In this document: one piece after another, positions 37,792-50,099 of the stretch
How positions within the stretch are numbered: position 1 is the first letter of the stretch
Layout of the letters: each line of letters opens with the position of its first letter
Origin: Ottelia alismoides
Taxonomy: Eukaryota > Streptophyta > Magnoliopsida > Alismatales > Hydrocharitaceae
DNA: 64,000 bases
Reading direction: 5' to 3'
Assembly (NCBI GenBank): GCA_037367405.1
Contig: JAZKJV010010135.1
Coordinates: forward strand, 238,861-302,860
Program-made: the position numbers and the translations under genes
The notes under the pieces: model-generated
Database searches by the model: none
What the model saw: only the letters and a program-made list of their open reading frames with translations
What the model was told of the DNA's origin: nothing

Positions 37792-38674
37792 GTTACATGC
37801 AAGGTGATATGATAACAGGTAACATCGACGGGAGGTGAGGATCTGAGGGAGAAAACTTGGGTTGCACGACTGAGAGTGTAAGGACTGAAGGGAAGGGGGT
37901 GTTGACCACATGTCAACAACGGGTGGCATGTGATTGGCTGGAGGTGTTGACATGGGCTGGTGAGAGGGCCGGAGTGTGGGGGAGTGATTGATGTAGCCCA
38001 ATCAGAGAGGCTGAGACTCGTCGATCGTTGGCCCATGAAAGAAAATAAAAGAAAATAAAAAAGAAACAGAAATAAAATTCAAGTGAAAAGGTGGTCAGCA
38101 TGAAAGTTGTTGGTTTTATTGAGATTTAAAACTTTCATGAAGGGCCAAAATCAAATGGTATCATATATGCAAAATACAATTTTGTATAATCATTAATTGC
38201 CAATTAATCCTCTATTTTTTATGTTTTGTAATTTATTTTTATTTATTTTTATTTAGGTTTCAATATGTATATAATATATACATGATTAATCTGTTTTTTT
38301 AATAGATTTTTATTGGTAAAAAAAGGTGAAATAAGAATAAAGAGAACATTATATGTACAAAATATACCTAGTTAGATGATCTGTTTGATTTTTTGCAGCT
38401 TATGATTTTTATGGAATTTTTCCTTAATGTCAAGTTAGTGAACAAGCCAAAGAATACAAATAAAAAAGAATTAAGTAAAAAAAGTTAATTTTGATATATA
38501 AAAATGAGCACAAGTTAGCTAGATGTTAGCGTTTATTCATATACAGTAATTAGTCCAAATTTCATGTTTTCTTTAGCAAAGTTATTTAAGTTAATTTGGA
38601 GGATTTATTTGATGATTTATTAAGAGGATTTTGCTAAGATCCTTATATAAAGTAGATGAATCATGGATTCATCA

Positions 38675-39228
38675 CTAGGCATACTACCTTTGGTGGATGC
38701 AATCTCATTAATTGGTGAAAACTATGTTTAGTCATGAAACACTAAGATATTTGTTGGTAGAAGAAGAAAACTAACATTCTTACGAAGAAGCCTCTCAATA
38801 ATACTAACACATATTGTGACTGTTGAGAAGTGTATATATATATATATATATATCAAGTCATAAATTGGATCTCAAAAAGTGTTGAGTAGTTGATTGCAAA
38901 AAGAAATCTCTGCTATAAGAAATTAGGTCTAGTTTGACAAACTCAACTTGGATATTTTTGGGTTGGGTGAAGGGGCCAAAGTGGGCTCAAATTCAACAAG
39001 TTCTTTGGGACAATGGTCCTCGATAAAGGCTCGGGTCTCGGACTGAGAAGTTACATATATTAACAAGGCATATTACCTATAGTAGTGGAAAAGCATACCC
39101 AAGAGGTGGGGCCAGCCATTTCAAAGAGATGGGAGGAAAGGGCTATTAAAGAGCGTACATCCAGTATTGCCGATTATGCGATGAGCCATTTTGCAATAAG
39201 GTTATTGCAGATTTAAGTGGGAAGTAAT
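38675..39228. other. No gene; TA microsatellite and diverged LTR-like piece
   Basis: A TA dinucleotide run lies at about 38831-38852. Words near 38930-39030 (GTGGGCTCAAATTCAACAAG, GATAAAGGCTCGGGTCT) recur at 39350-39420 inside the copia-like LTR, so this may be a second, decayed copy. Confidence 0.4.
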
Positions 39229-39765
39229 TGTAACACTCCAAACATAATCCCACCTCTAGTAATCTCAAAGTATAAGAGTGTATTATAAGTAGTGAGGACT
39301 ATTACTAGACAAATTGGACTTAAGCATTTTGGATTGTGGTCAAGGGGCCCAAGTTGGCTCAAGCCCATCAAGTTGCATGTGCCAGTTGTCCTTGATAAAG
39401 CCTCAGGTCTAGGCTCAATATGATACACGTCAGACTCCTAATCCTAATAACAATTGAGTTACATTTTATGCTTAGTTATGCAAAATAGGACCATGGAACT
39501 ATCCTTGGGCTAGACATAGAAGGAGATGGAGACATTTTCACCATGTCACAACTGAAAACACCACAAGAGAAGAGGGAAGAAGAGAAGGGAAAGAGTGAGG
39601 AAACAAAAGGAGAGAGCATGGAATAGAATTCTTTTAGCGGTTTTCTTTTCTAGTGGTTGCAAGGGGTGACTTACCACTGCCATATCTCTTGTGTGTCCTT
39701 CACATGATTCAGTGATGGTGGTCGATTACACAACCACATCTGTATCCAGTATTTGATCCCCAACA
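39229..39765 (+). mobile_element. Copia-like LTR, probably solo
   Basis: It starts TGTAACACTCC and ends CCCCAACA, giving TG..CA termini over 537 bases. TCTGGCATCCAGATGGG follows, a poor match to the initiator-Met primer site TGGTATCAGAGC. No copia gag-pol follows. Family assignment rests on the ends only. Confidence 0.4.
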
Positions 39766-40747
39766 TCTGGCATCCAGATGGGATACAATACCTATTATGT
39801 TCCCGACGCATGGTTTCTTTAAAAAGTTACGTTTTGTGAGATTCCATGAGTATTATATTATAATGGCAGTATTCAAGTATACAAAACAAACATGTATATA
39901 TTGTTAGTGATTGATGATGATTGTCTTATGCATGAGATGTTTTAAATGGAGTAATGTACTCATTGGATTTGGACATACATCGTTATACCGAGGATGATCT
40001 ATGATGTTCAAAACCCCAATGATTGATTTGGATGACATATCATGTCTTGATAATCCTATCCAACAAATGACCTTTTATGATAAACCTCACGTATCCTGTG
40101 ATACGATTATCTTGCTAATTTTCATAGTTGGGTATGAAATTACACTCAAGTAGTACCATTGTGCTCGTCCTCGATCCTACTTAAGTGTTACAAAAGTGAG
40201 ACCTGCTTCAAGATATTAATTACATGTATAACCTTAAATAGTTGTTAACTATTACATGTCATAATCTTGTATGAGTTGTGGTAACCTCCGTGAATAGTAG
40301 CTGTTTGGATGGTTATGAGAGTTGAATGGAGTTGAAATAAAGAATGTGATATGATGTTACATTGATTTGTGATGGAATTCTAAACCAAAAATACAAGAGA
40401 TTCCTCGAGGAAAACTGATAATCCAAGGGAACCAAAGAGAAGATGCGTGATAGGGAGAAGGCCAACTCTGTCCATCTTGGTTAAAGCAGCAACGCCTCCT
40501 CCGCTACGCATGCCTCCAACCCGCAAAAAAACCACCTCCTCCGCCCAGCAAGATGTCCAACTAAAAACACAACCCCGCCTCCAGAGCTCTGTCAGACCAG
40601 CACCTTTCCTTGATTCTCCCTTCCATCCGAGCACCATCAGAGCTGATCTAGAAGAGGGGAACCCATCCGCAACACAGCAGCTTCGAGCCGAGGTTTGTCA
40701 GATGGATAAAAAATTAGCCAAAACTGATAACCGGGAGGGTTATGATC
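39766..40747. other. No gene recognised
   Basis: Mixed composition with short frames. The minus frame 40380-40637 downstream of the eIF4A-like fragment matches nothing I know and could be intron sequence of that pseudogene. Confidence 0.4.
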
Positions 40748-41137
40748 TAGCAGATGGTGAGGGTAATCATAGAGGTCTTGCTGGTACTTGACTGGACCTG
40801 GGCGATGGCATCCTTGCCCTTGACCACCTATTGGTAGGGATGAAAACGGTCGGATACAGATACGAATATATGTATAATCATATCCTTATCCATTTTAAAA
40901 TATGAAAATGCGGATCAAATATTGACGGATGTGAAAAATATGTTACCATATCTTTAAAAAATGAATACGAATTGGATATGAGTAATAACAGAAATACTTA
41001 ATAGATTAACTAAAATATACATGTTTAGGATGGTTTGCACATAAAATAGATATACCATATATAATAAACATAAAAATTATATCAAAATGGTGAATGCCCT
41101 CATAAAATGATGTCACATACAGTTATAAATAAATCTA

Positions 41138-41265
41138 GGGTTTTTATCACTTGTCCCCCTCTGAGATGTTGCAATATCAGTTATACCCCTATCTTTTTAG
41201 TAATATCACTTGTGCCCCTCTAAAGTTTCACCGTTATTGGGAATGGTCTATCCATGGTTAGACAT
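41138..41265 (+). repeat. Left terminal inverted repeat of the MULE
   Basis: It contains TATCACTTGTCCCCCTC, TATCAGTTATACCCCT and TATCACTTGTGCCCCTC, spaced about 30-35 bases, in inverted match to 49989-50099. The repeated word may be the transposase binding site. Confidence 0.85.
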
Positions 41266-41509
41266 GACTCAAGTGCGGTAACCCCTTTGATTCCCAAGGC
41301 AAAATTACAGGCGGGAGAAATAAAGGTACCCACATGTCCTAACCTCGCGCAAGTGGCGGAGAAGAGGACTTAGAAGTACCGTTTCCCCCCAAAATCCGCA
41401 TGCCATCGTCTCCCTCCCAGAGAAGCTCAACAATCTCCATCTTTTGTCCCCCGTTTTCTTCTGCATCAGGCAAAGGAGCTTCGCAAGCTGATCGAAGCCT
41501 CGTGGGTGG

Positions 41510-41632
41510 GGATTTTCATATGGACGGTTGTAATCGAGTGGGGAGCTTCTCCATTGCCTTCTCCAGGTTAGTTAGGGTTTGGGGATTTTCGTATTGACGA
41601 CCTGAATCGAGTGTGGGAGCTTCTCCATTGCA
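41510..41632 (+). repeat. Short tandem duplication in the transposase leader
   Basis: GGGATTTTC.TAT..ACG followed by GAATCGAGTG and GGAGCTTCTCCATTGC occurs twice, about 70 bases apart. It overlaps a likely 5' leader intron with donor CAG|GTTAGT near 41569 and acceptor AATGTAG at 41814. Confidence 0.6.
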
Positions 41633-41815
41633 ATCTTGCTAAATCTTATTAGGGTTTGGGGTTTACCCGTATTGATCGATTTTACGGTTTTTCGATTCGA
41701 TGGTTTTTGGGTTTTGATCATACTTTTTTGGGTTCGATTGGGAGCAATTCTTCTCGAAATCAAGTTTTACGCATATAGAAGGTGCACCATCTCTTTTGCT
41801 GATCTTGAATGTAGG

Positions 41816-44800
41816 ATGGGTTGGTACAATGGAGAGCAAGGTGTGCTGACGGTCTGTGTGAGACACATCGGGCAGTTTAAGGACACCAAGGGATGTCAGG
41901 GTGAAAATTATGTTGACTTTGTGGATGAGGTGATTAGAATCGACCCCGATTTCACTTGCTGGTTTGACTTGATCGACACTATGTCCAAGATTGTTCCTTG
42001 GAACAGTTCTTCTGTCCTCTCAATACGATACAAAGACCCAAAGTCGAGAGCAAGCCATTTCGTTGATCTCTCAAATGAAGAAGACATGATGTGTATGTTC
42101 AATGTCCACATTGATGGACGTGATGTGGAACTCATTGTTGGGTTCATCGACATCGGCGCTCTCTCGTCTTTTGAAGCCGAGGAGGTGGAGAAAGCGACGA
42201 AGAGCAAATTAGACTTCCAAGGACAGGGACAATCATCCAATGCAGCATCAGAACAGGTGGGGATGTCTGATCTCCCCGATGACTTCTTCGATGCTCTCTA
42301 GGGAGGAGGTTATATGGATGGGACAGGGGGTGATATGGGGGAAGAAGGGGGTGATATTGGGGGGGAAGGGGGTGCTGTTGATGAAGGCGATTTGGCACAT
42401 GAAGAAGTGGGTGCGCAAAGCACTGGGGTGAATACTATGGAAGATTTGGGACATGAAGAAGTTGATAGTGGAACACATGTCGATGCAGAAACACCAAAGA
42501 CATCTAGAATGCTCCGCAAAGCAGTGGTTACAAGGACACCAAGGTCTGGAAGACAGAAGGCCTAGAGAGAAGAAACAACAAAGAAAGATGTTGCACAATC
42601 TGGTATTGGGAAGTCAGCACATTCTGGTACAGAGAAGCGAAGATGTACACCAAGGTCTGGAAGACAGAAGGTCCCTCAAGCTGGTGCACAAGAAAGAAGA
42701 AAATCCACTAGAGAAGGTTCAAAAGAGAGAAGGCGCTCCTTGGAAGAGGAGTTTGATGCAGACCCTGAAATTGAAGATGCATTCAGTCTTGACGACGATT
42801 CAGATGACGAATGGACGCCTATTCATCCGAAAATACATATGAAAGTACTGATGCGAGTTTTGCTAGTGATGATGCCTTTGACTTAGAGATCGAAGACATA
42901 AAGGACTATGAGGGTCCAAATTTCGAAGTTGAGAACCATGACTTCCAAATAGGCAGTGATTTCGAAGATCATGCAACCTTTCGCTTCCAGCTTGCTACGT
43001 ACTGCCTAAAGAACGAATTCAAAGTGAAGATTGTCAAGTCTGATCCTACAAGAATCACAGCAAGATGTGCCAGTGATGGGTGCGTGTGGCGCATCCATGC
43101 TTCTATGCTTGCAGGAGGAGCCATATTTCGCATCAAGACCTTGTCAGGAATTCATACTTGCAACAGTATAAACAGAGTTGATACTGGGATGGCGAAGCAA
43201 AGATGGATTGCCAAATTTTGTGAGAAGTGGTTGAGGGAAAATCCCACGTTGTCAGTGAAGGATATTTTAGGTAGATTATGGGAGGAATTCAATGTGAGAA
43301 TTCCCTATCTTAGAGTTTACAGGGGAAGGAACATTGCACTAGACTCGATCTTTGGGAAGGTTGAGCTTACCTACCCTAAGGTGTCGAGTTTGGTATACGA
43401 ATTAAAATCGAGGAACCCAGGATATGTGATTGATTATGTCACAGAGAAGGATGATGCATTTCTACGAATCTTCATTTGCTTCAAGGCTTCCATAAGTGGG
43501 TTTAAAAATGGTTGTAGGCCTTTCCTTGGCTTTGATGGATGTCATTTGAAAGGGAAATACCTTGTCACCTTGTTGGCAGTCACGGCTCTTGATGGAACGA
43601 ATGGACTTTTTCCCGTTGCTTTTGCATATGCGAGGATGAGTCCATTGATTCATGGACATATTTCATGGAGAAGTTGCATGTAGTGCTCTGGTTTGAATGT
43701 GGCAGAGGGTTGACAATCATTTCTGATGCACAAAAGGGCCTTGAAGGGGCAATGATGAAAATTTTTCCGAAAGCCGATCATAGGGCATGCATGAGGCATG
43801 TCTACAAGAACTTCAAAAAGGATTTTCCAGGACAAGATTTGGAGAGACTTGTTTGGTCGGCTGCACACGCATATGAAAGGAGACATTATCTACATAACAT
43901 GAATGAGATTAAAAAATTATCAAAAAATACATTTGATTATTTAGCGAGTCTCTCTCAGACATGGAGCCGACACCAGTTCCATGAAGCCGTTCAATGTGCT
44001 TATGTAACCAACAACTTGAGTGAAAGCTTTAATGCTTGGATCTCCAAGGCAAGACATCTTCCCCTCTGTGAGATTGTGGATTGGATTCGTCAGAAAATTA
44101 TGACAATGATGGACACACGAAGATGTAGAGCAACACAACTAACGGGTGATTTGGTCCCTCTAGCATCAGAATACGTAATGGGGATCTCAAGAGATTTGCA
44201 AGGCTTCATTGTTAGACGATCCAGTGATCGAGATGCAGAAGTGGAGACGCCTTATGGGCGGTATGTCGTTGACATAGAGGCACATAAGTGTACATGCAAT
44301 CGATGGCAGATTTGTGGGCCCCCTTGTAGGCATGCAGCTGTTGTTCTCAGCAGCATTCGAGGGGTAAGGTGGGGGGATTGCGTCTCCCATCATTATACCT
44401 TGGAAACATACAGGAAGTGCTATGAGTTTGGCATAACACCATTACCCGACAAGGAATTTTGGGCTACAGTTAAGCTTCCATATGTTGTGGGTGCACCCCA
44501 AATCAAACGGCCTCCAGGGAGAACAAAAAAGAACATAATTCGATCGAAGGATGAGGTGGTTAAGAAACCTAGAGCTCGTCATATATGTGTCCGTTGTGGA
44601 GCCTATGGTCATCACAAGAACACCTGCAAGGAGCAAATTAATCAGCAACCAACAGTGCAGCCATCCCAGGAGCAATATGATACACAAACCTCCAATGATG
44701 CAATTGCCATGACAAGTAAAAGGTTAGCAGTCAGACATGTCTTTTTCCTATATAAACTGGCATTACTATCAAATTCCAACACTTGTAACATCATTTACTT

Positions 44801-44967
44801 GCTTTTACATGTGAATTTGTAGTGGAACTGCATCAAGAAAGCGGCCGGTGGCTCGACCAAAAAAATGTCGCCAAGAAGATTGCATGCCAAGGCGTCGTGG
44901 CCGTCCTGGAAAGGCAAGCCAATCGCTTGATCCCGCATCAGATGGTCCATATTGCACCCTCGATTAA
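41816..44967 (+). pseudogene. MuDR-type MULE transposase, four lesions
   Basis: This DDE transposase cuts and joins the element ends. The start is ATG 41816, just after a likely leader-intron acceptor. An N-terminal domain like those of other plant MULE transposases stops at 42299-42301. The same frame then runs through acidic and basic low-complexity sequence with another stop at 42563-42565. A frame change near 42811 leads into the MuDR domain (FRFQLATYCLKNEF). The DDE core has D in FDGCHLKG (43534) and, after a one-base loss near 43634, D in ISDAQKGL (43725), then HRACMRH and TNNLSESFN. A SWIM finger (CTCNRWQICGPPCRHA) and zinc knuckle (CVRCGAYGHHKNTC) follow. An intron 44723-44822 (AG|GTTAGC..TTTGTAG) joins a last exon encoding RRRGRPGK, an AT-hook, ending TAA 44965-44967. 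Confidence 0.9.
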
Positions 44968-45496
44968 GATATTCATGATATCTAATTGCCAATTTCATCT
45001 TATTTGTTTGCTTTTCTGTGAATGACTTCCCCTGATTTTTCTCTGTGAATTACTTCAAGGAGCCGTGGAATGAGGTTTTTTGTGTGAATGACTTCAAGGG
45101 CAGATTGATGTGGAATCTATAGATGCGTGCACAGAGCCTTCTAGGGTGGTGACTCTTTGGATCTATTTTTGGTTAGAGCCTATCATAAGGCTTTCAAAGT
45201 CCTTGCAGTTGATTCCGTTTTTTGAGAGCTTTAAACATATGATACAGTGAAATGTTTGATGTCTGTAATTGAGAACTACATTCGTAAGTGAGTTGCATAT
45301 ATGATTTGTAATTAAGAACTACTTTGGAGGTATTTTTTGGGTAACGTCTGGTTATGCATCCAAATTACTATTTGTAATATTATGACTTTGGGGCTATGTT
45401 TTGGTATCTTCTACTATTTGGTATGTAACAAACACAACACGAGGGAAGTCTTTGCAGCAGAACACATACACATCCATTAGAGGTATGCAACCAAAC
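44968..45496. other. Gap between the two convergent MULE genes
   Basis: AT-rich, no frame with a domain. It should hold both 3' UTRs and poly(A) sites. Confidence 0.5.
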
Positions 45497-45837
45497 TCAG
45501 ATATCTTTATTCATATAAACATATGTAGCTGCAACAACCATCAAAAATATCAGTATCAGCTTCATTATGACAATCATCTCCCTTAAATGCTTGTCTACTG
45601 CCACAATTTTACTAGATATTAATGCTAACATCTGATCTGTGCTTGGTGACCGATTCATATGTGCAGCTTCCACCCACTGAAAAAGTTGCAGATCTTATGC
45701 TGGCATGTGTAGAACTTCAATCCTCTACTCCAAGGTTTTCCTGATGTTTTTAACACTGCTGGATTGTCGCAAAGACACCTTATTTGAGCTCTAGAATCTC
45801 TACGATATGATGTCAAACTTCGCGAAGTGGATGCCAT
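45497..45837 (-). pseudogene. GRF zinc-finger protein with C-terminal membrane segment, one frameshift
   Basis: The start is ATG at 45837. The first 60 codons hold a GRF-type finger: CLCDNPAVLKTSGKP.., SRGLKFYTCQ, CNFF. The family pattern is CxC, a conserved GR.F..C, then C..F.W. This frame stops at 45655-45657. Shifted by one base, the reading continues from the finger's last tryptophan (WVEAAHMNRSPSTDQML) through a helical stretch to a hydrophobic segment (LILIFLMVVAATYVYM) and ends at 45497-45499. That finger-helix-membrane layout is known from small plant GRF proteins. It converges on the transposase and starts about 380 bases from the right LTR insertion point, inside the right terminus. 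One lost base near 45680 explains the break. Function is unknown. Confidence 0.72.
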
Positions 45838-46218
45838 CGAATTGCAATAAGTTACCTGTTGCAAGGCAGCTTCAACTGCATACAGAATCGTGAAATGAAA
45901 CAACTATGTAAAGAAATACCTGAAAGTATTCATGTAAACTTTCTTCTCGATTTATTTAATGAAAGAAAGCTTTCTGATTTCTCCCTTCTTGTGAGGAACT
46001 GCCAAGGCTTTTGGTGCTGTTAAATAGGTCCATGTCTTCCAACGGTCAAGAGCATTCATTTCATATTTATTTAATACCTACCAACTGCCCAATAAACTCT
46101 ATTAATATACTATATACAACGATCTCCTGTACTGTTGCTGTCAGTGGCCAAATGTCACATCTCACTGTCATAAACATCCGTTTGGGAGAGATGCAAACGA
46201 CAACTAACCTCAAGGGCA

Positions 46219-49200
46219 TGATAAACCCAAAAGTTAAACGGTCTTGTATTCCACACAAAGCGGGAACACAGTCGGTGTATTGACCGCTCAAAATCTGGAT
46301 TTAATCAACAATTAACCCACACTATAGATCAAGCAATAAGAAATAAATGTGAAGTTAAAATTTATTTTTAACTCTACATAAATGCTGTATAGAGCAAGTA
46401 TGCAGAGAGTTCGAACACATGGAGCCAAAGAGGGTAGATCAAGCAGGTGTGTGTGTGTGTGAATGTGAAGTGTTGTCTACACTATGCAATGCAAGGATTG
46501 TTGTGGGTTTTTAATTTTTAATTTTTAATTTACTTTTATATTTTGATTTTTAATTTTCTAATTTTTTATAATTATATATATATATATTCTTTTTCAATAT
46601 TGGAACATATAAACCATGTAATAAAAGAGAAGATATAATATTAATAAAATATGCAAAAATACTCAAAAATTCAGAAATAAAATCTTTTTTGTCTTTTTAT
46701 GATGTTTTACTATTTTTATGATTTTTGGGTATTTTTCGAAATGTTTTTGGTATTTTCAAAACTGAAATAAAGAAAACAGTGAATTAACAATCTGGTCGAG
46801 GCTAAAATGGGAAGGAAAAATGTCAAATGATCTCAAAATTTTCCCAAATTAGTTTTACAACAAAGAAAACAAAATATAGACCTTTTAGGACCAGAGTTTA
46901 GATTTTTTTGAGTTGTCTATGATTTTTTAGAATTTTTTGAAGTTTTTAAGTATTTTCTAATTTTTAAGGTTTTTCTTTTGAAATTTTTAGTGATTTTTGG
47001 ACTGACACTAAAATAGGTTAAAATAGACAGTAGATAATTTTTTTGGAATTTTTTGAGTTATTTTACTATTTTTTGGTATTTTCTAAGCTAGACAGTACTG
47101 AAATGGAAAGTTTTTTATTTTTAATAAATATGAAAATGCAATAAAATCAAAAACTAAAAATATAGTTGAAAGTGCAAGTGAACATGGGCTTAACTTGAAC
47201 TTTTGGGAATTTTTCGAATTAAATTGATGCCTTAAATAAATCAGACAAGCACACAAAAATAATTCAACCTAGCAGGGGCATATGTGCAAATATTAAAACA
47301 TCCAGGGGCATCAATGCAATTTTCCTCAAAATAATACACTGAATATTTAAATTTATGGAGCAAACACAAATTCCCAAACTTACAGGGGTATCGGTGTAAA
47401 AATCCCACCAGGGCGCGTGACCTGCACGCACCTGGGAAGGATCTCACTGCAATTTCCAAAAACCTGGGGGTTTACATGCAAAATTCCCAAAACTTTAACA
47501 CGTGTTCTATAAATTATGGTACTGAAACGAAATAACCAAAGGGCCGAGAGCCTCGGTGCAAAAAGCCCGCGCCTCACGTGAACAGGTCACGTGAGGTGAC
47601 GTGACAGAGGACCTAGTTGTAAATACTTAAAGTCCGAGGGCCTATTTGTAAATTTTACAAAAAATTAAACTATCATTTAAAATTTATGGACTAAAATAAA
47701 ATTACAAAAGTCGCGAGGGTTTGAATGCAAAATACCCTCGCAAGGGAGATCGAACGGCTGTGGGCCGTTCACTTGACGCGTGGCGCGCCCTCGACGTGCG
47801 ATGCCGCTTTGTCTTCTGTGGCTGCGATTAGATCTGGTCGAGCGATCGAACGGTGATGGGAGGCCTAGATCCAACGGCAGTTGTAGCGTCTGGGGCTCCG
47901 CCTCGATCTGACGGCTGCGAAGACTGGAGCAAGAACTGCTGAGGAACTCCGGCGAGCCGAGGTTCTCCGAGGTGCTGCTCCTCCTCCAGTGGGCTTCTTG
48001 GCTTCAAAATGAGGCTGGAGGTTCCCTGAGGTCTCTGCTTCCTCCTGGGGGCTTCAAAAGAGCTCGGCGGTGGCTGAGCGTCGCGGAGGAGGGCGACAGA
48101 GCTATGGGGCTCGGCAGAGCTCCAGCGAGTGTCAAAATAGCTCCCAGGCTCGAGTCAACGGCGTTTGACCTGCAAAACAAAGTGAGAGGGTCCAGGGCTA
48201 GTTGCCTGGACCTCGCGGTGGCGACAAGATGGCGTGACGCAGCGGTGGGGCTCTCGGCCAGAGGTGCGCTCCGGCAAGGGGGTCTAATGCGATGATTTGA
48301 TTGATGAATGTATGATTTTTTTGAGGGTTTTCGATCCTAAGGATATGACGAATGAAATGCAACAAAAATCAGAGATGAAGGTGGCTGCCTCAACGGTCAA
48401 TGACCGGAGGGAGGGTACCTTGACCGCCGGAGTTGGGGGAGGTGGTGGAGACGCCTCCGACTTCCTTTGCCATGGCTGAATGCACGGAGCTGGAGCTGTC
48501 ACCTCCAGGAATGCTTGGAGCATGAGAGGAGCGAGGAAGGGGGAACCGAAGGTGTTCAAATTCAAATCGAAAGTGGGGTGCTCCATATATTTGGTTTGAC
48601 CCCGTGACTGACGAGGCTCCTAGATTGAAGGATATCTTGCAAATCTTGGGTCCAAAAGCCAAGGTTAATCATGGGCGAGCTAGAGGGATCAACGAGGAAC
48701 AATGTTGCAGAAGGATGCAACACAAAAAGGTGAAAGAATTGGCCTCAAAAAATCCGCAAAATCGGGTCAAAAACGAGGCTGTCAGAGTCTACAGGGGGCT
48801 AGGACACCTAGTTGACCAGGGTCAACTAGGGTTTGCGCCTGGTTGGTCCACGTGGACCAACCAGGAAAAACCCTGGATAAAACTTTTATTAATTCATTTT
48901 AAAATATTAAATGGCTGAATTAAATTATGATTGTTGTGTAGTATTTTATTATGATTTTTGATTATTTTTAGGAGGTATAATTTTATGAGTTTCCTTTTAT
49001 ACCCTATATAGGTATAATACCTATATATTTTATTCTTTTATTTTTATTTTAGTATTTTTAATTTCTTTAAATCTGTTTATTAATTTATAAAATTATAAAA
49101 TACTTTTATATACACAAATGTATTTTTGTTTTATTTTTCTAATGTGCTTTGTATATTAAATAAAATATAAGTAGGTATTGTATAGGTATGTATATAGGTA

Positions 49201-49988
49201 TAATACATGTGTATTGTATATACATATATTTTTATTTTGAGTTTTATTTGGGTTTTTATTCCTATTTTAATATACATATACATTATACATAATATTTACA
49301 AAAAATTATAAAAATATAAAAATATACAAATAATGAATAAATAATAAATTGAATATTTTAACCAGTACAAGTATACAATGAGGGTCCAAAACTCATCTTT
49401 CAAACCGTAGCTCCTCCAAATATGACATCACCATCATTAAATAGCTTATTTTATTCTATATACAATTAAATGTGAGTTTGCTGCATTTGGAGTCTTCATC
49501 TGTGAGATACGGGTCTGGAAAGTTGGGATTCTGGATTTTTATTCAGACCATAACTTTTTATATGTATATTATATTTCAGTGAAATCAATTTTGTATTTTT
49601 CTTTGTTAAATTATCTACAACATTCATGTACAAAGTTTCTTTATTTGAGGTATAAAAAGTGGAACCAAAAATAGGTCCCAAAATGAATAAAGAATGAATG
49701 GAACAGTACAGGTATCTGACCCTTATCTCCCCCTACTTTCTTCCTTGTCGACCTATTCATCAAGATGCCTAGGTCTCGGGGTTTGGGTCATAAAATATTT
49801 ACAATATTTTTTCTTTTTCTTTTCTTTTATTTATTCTATAATTTTGGATTTAGTTATAGTATTTTATACACCATTTACATGCACATGCATGAATGCTAAG
49901 ATGATGAAATTAATGGTATTTACATGCATCTACTAGGGTTTTTGAGGCCAAAATGATAGAATAAAGATGATGAAATGTGGATCTATCA
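46219..49988 (-). mobile_element. Solo LTR (3.8 kb), minus strand, Athila-related
   Basis: On the minus strand it starts TGATAGATCCACATTTCATC at 49988 and ends GGGTTTATCA at 46219. It is flanked by perfect 5-bp duplications GGGCA at 46214-46218 and 49989-49993. The first ~55 bases closely match the Athila-type LTR start. No internal domain is present. It split the right terminus of the MULE, so it is the youngest layer here. Confidence 0.92.
47572..47596. other. G-box palindrome in solo LTR
   Basis: CCTCACGTGA and TCACGTGAGG flank five bases; it corresponds to the palindrome at 4757. Confidence 0.55.
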
Positions 49989-50099
49989 GGGCACAATTGA
50001 TATTTCTCTAAGTTTCTAGGGGCACAAGTGATATTACCAAAAAGATAGGGGTATAACTGATATTGCAACATCTCAAAGGGGCACAAGTGATAAAAACCC
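49989..50099 (-). repeat. Right terminal inverted repeat of the MULE
   Basis: Spaced words GGGGCACAAGTGATA, GGGGTATAACTGATA and GGGGCACAAGTGATA end in AAAAACCC. It is inverted relative to 41138. Its outer part lies left of the solo LTR, at about 46150-46218. Confidence 0.85.

Larger units (their letters stand above)
31990..38674 (-). mobile_element. Older minus-strand LTR sequence split by a solo LTR
   Basis: Read on the minus strand it starts at 38674 with TGATGAATCCATGATTCATC, continues to 37792, is interrupted by the solo LTR, resumes at 34055 and reaches LTR-end-like sequence near 32000 (TTCCCCGAGTTTGACCTTGG on the minus strand). Promoter-like GC-rich blocks lie at 37800-38040 and 32800-33500. 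No protein domain was seen. The left end is a guess. Confidence 0.4.
41138..50099. mobile_element. MULE with two convergent genes, interrupted by a solo LTR
   Basis: The inverted termini begin GGGTTTTTATCAC at 41138 and end GTGATAAAAACCC at 50099. They are flanked by perfect 9-bp duplications ATAAATCTA at 41129-41137 and 50100-50108, as expected for Mutator-like elements. Without the 3.8 kb LTR insertion it is about 5.2 kb. It carries a MuDR-type transposase on plus and a GRF-finger gene on minus, each starting near its own terminus. Both are now broken. Confidence 0.93.
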
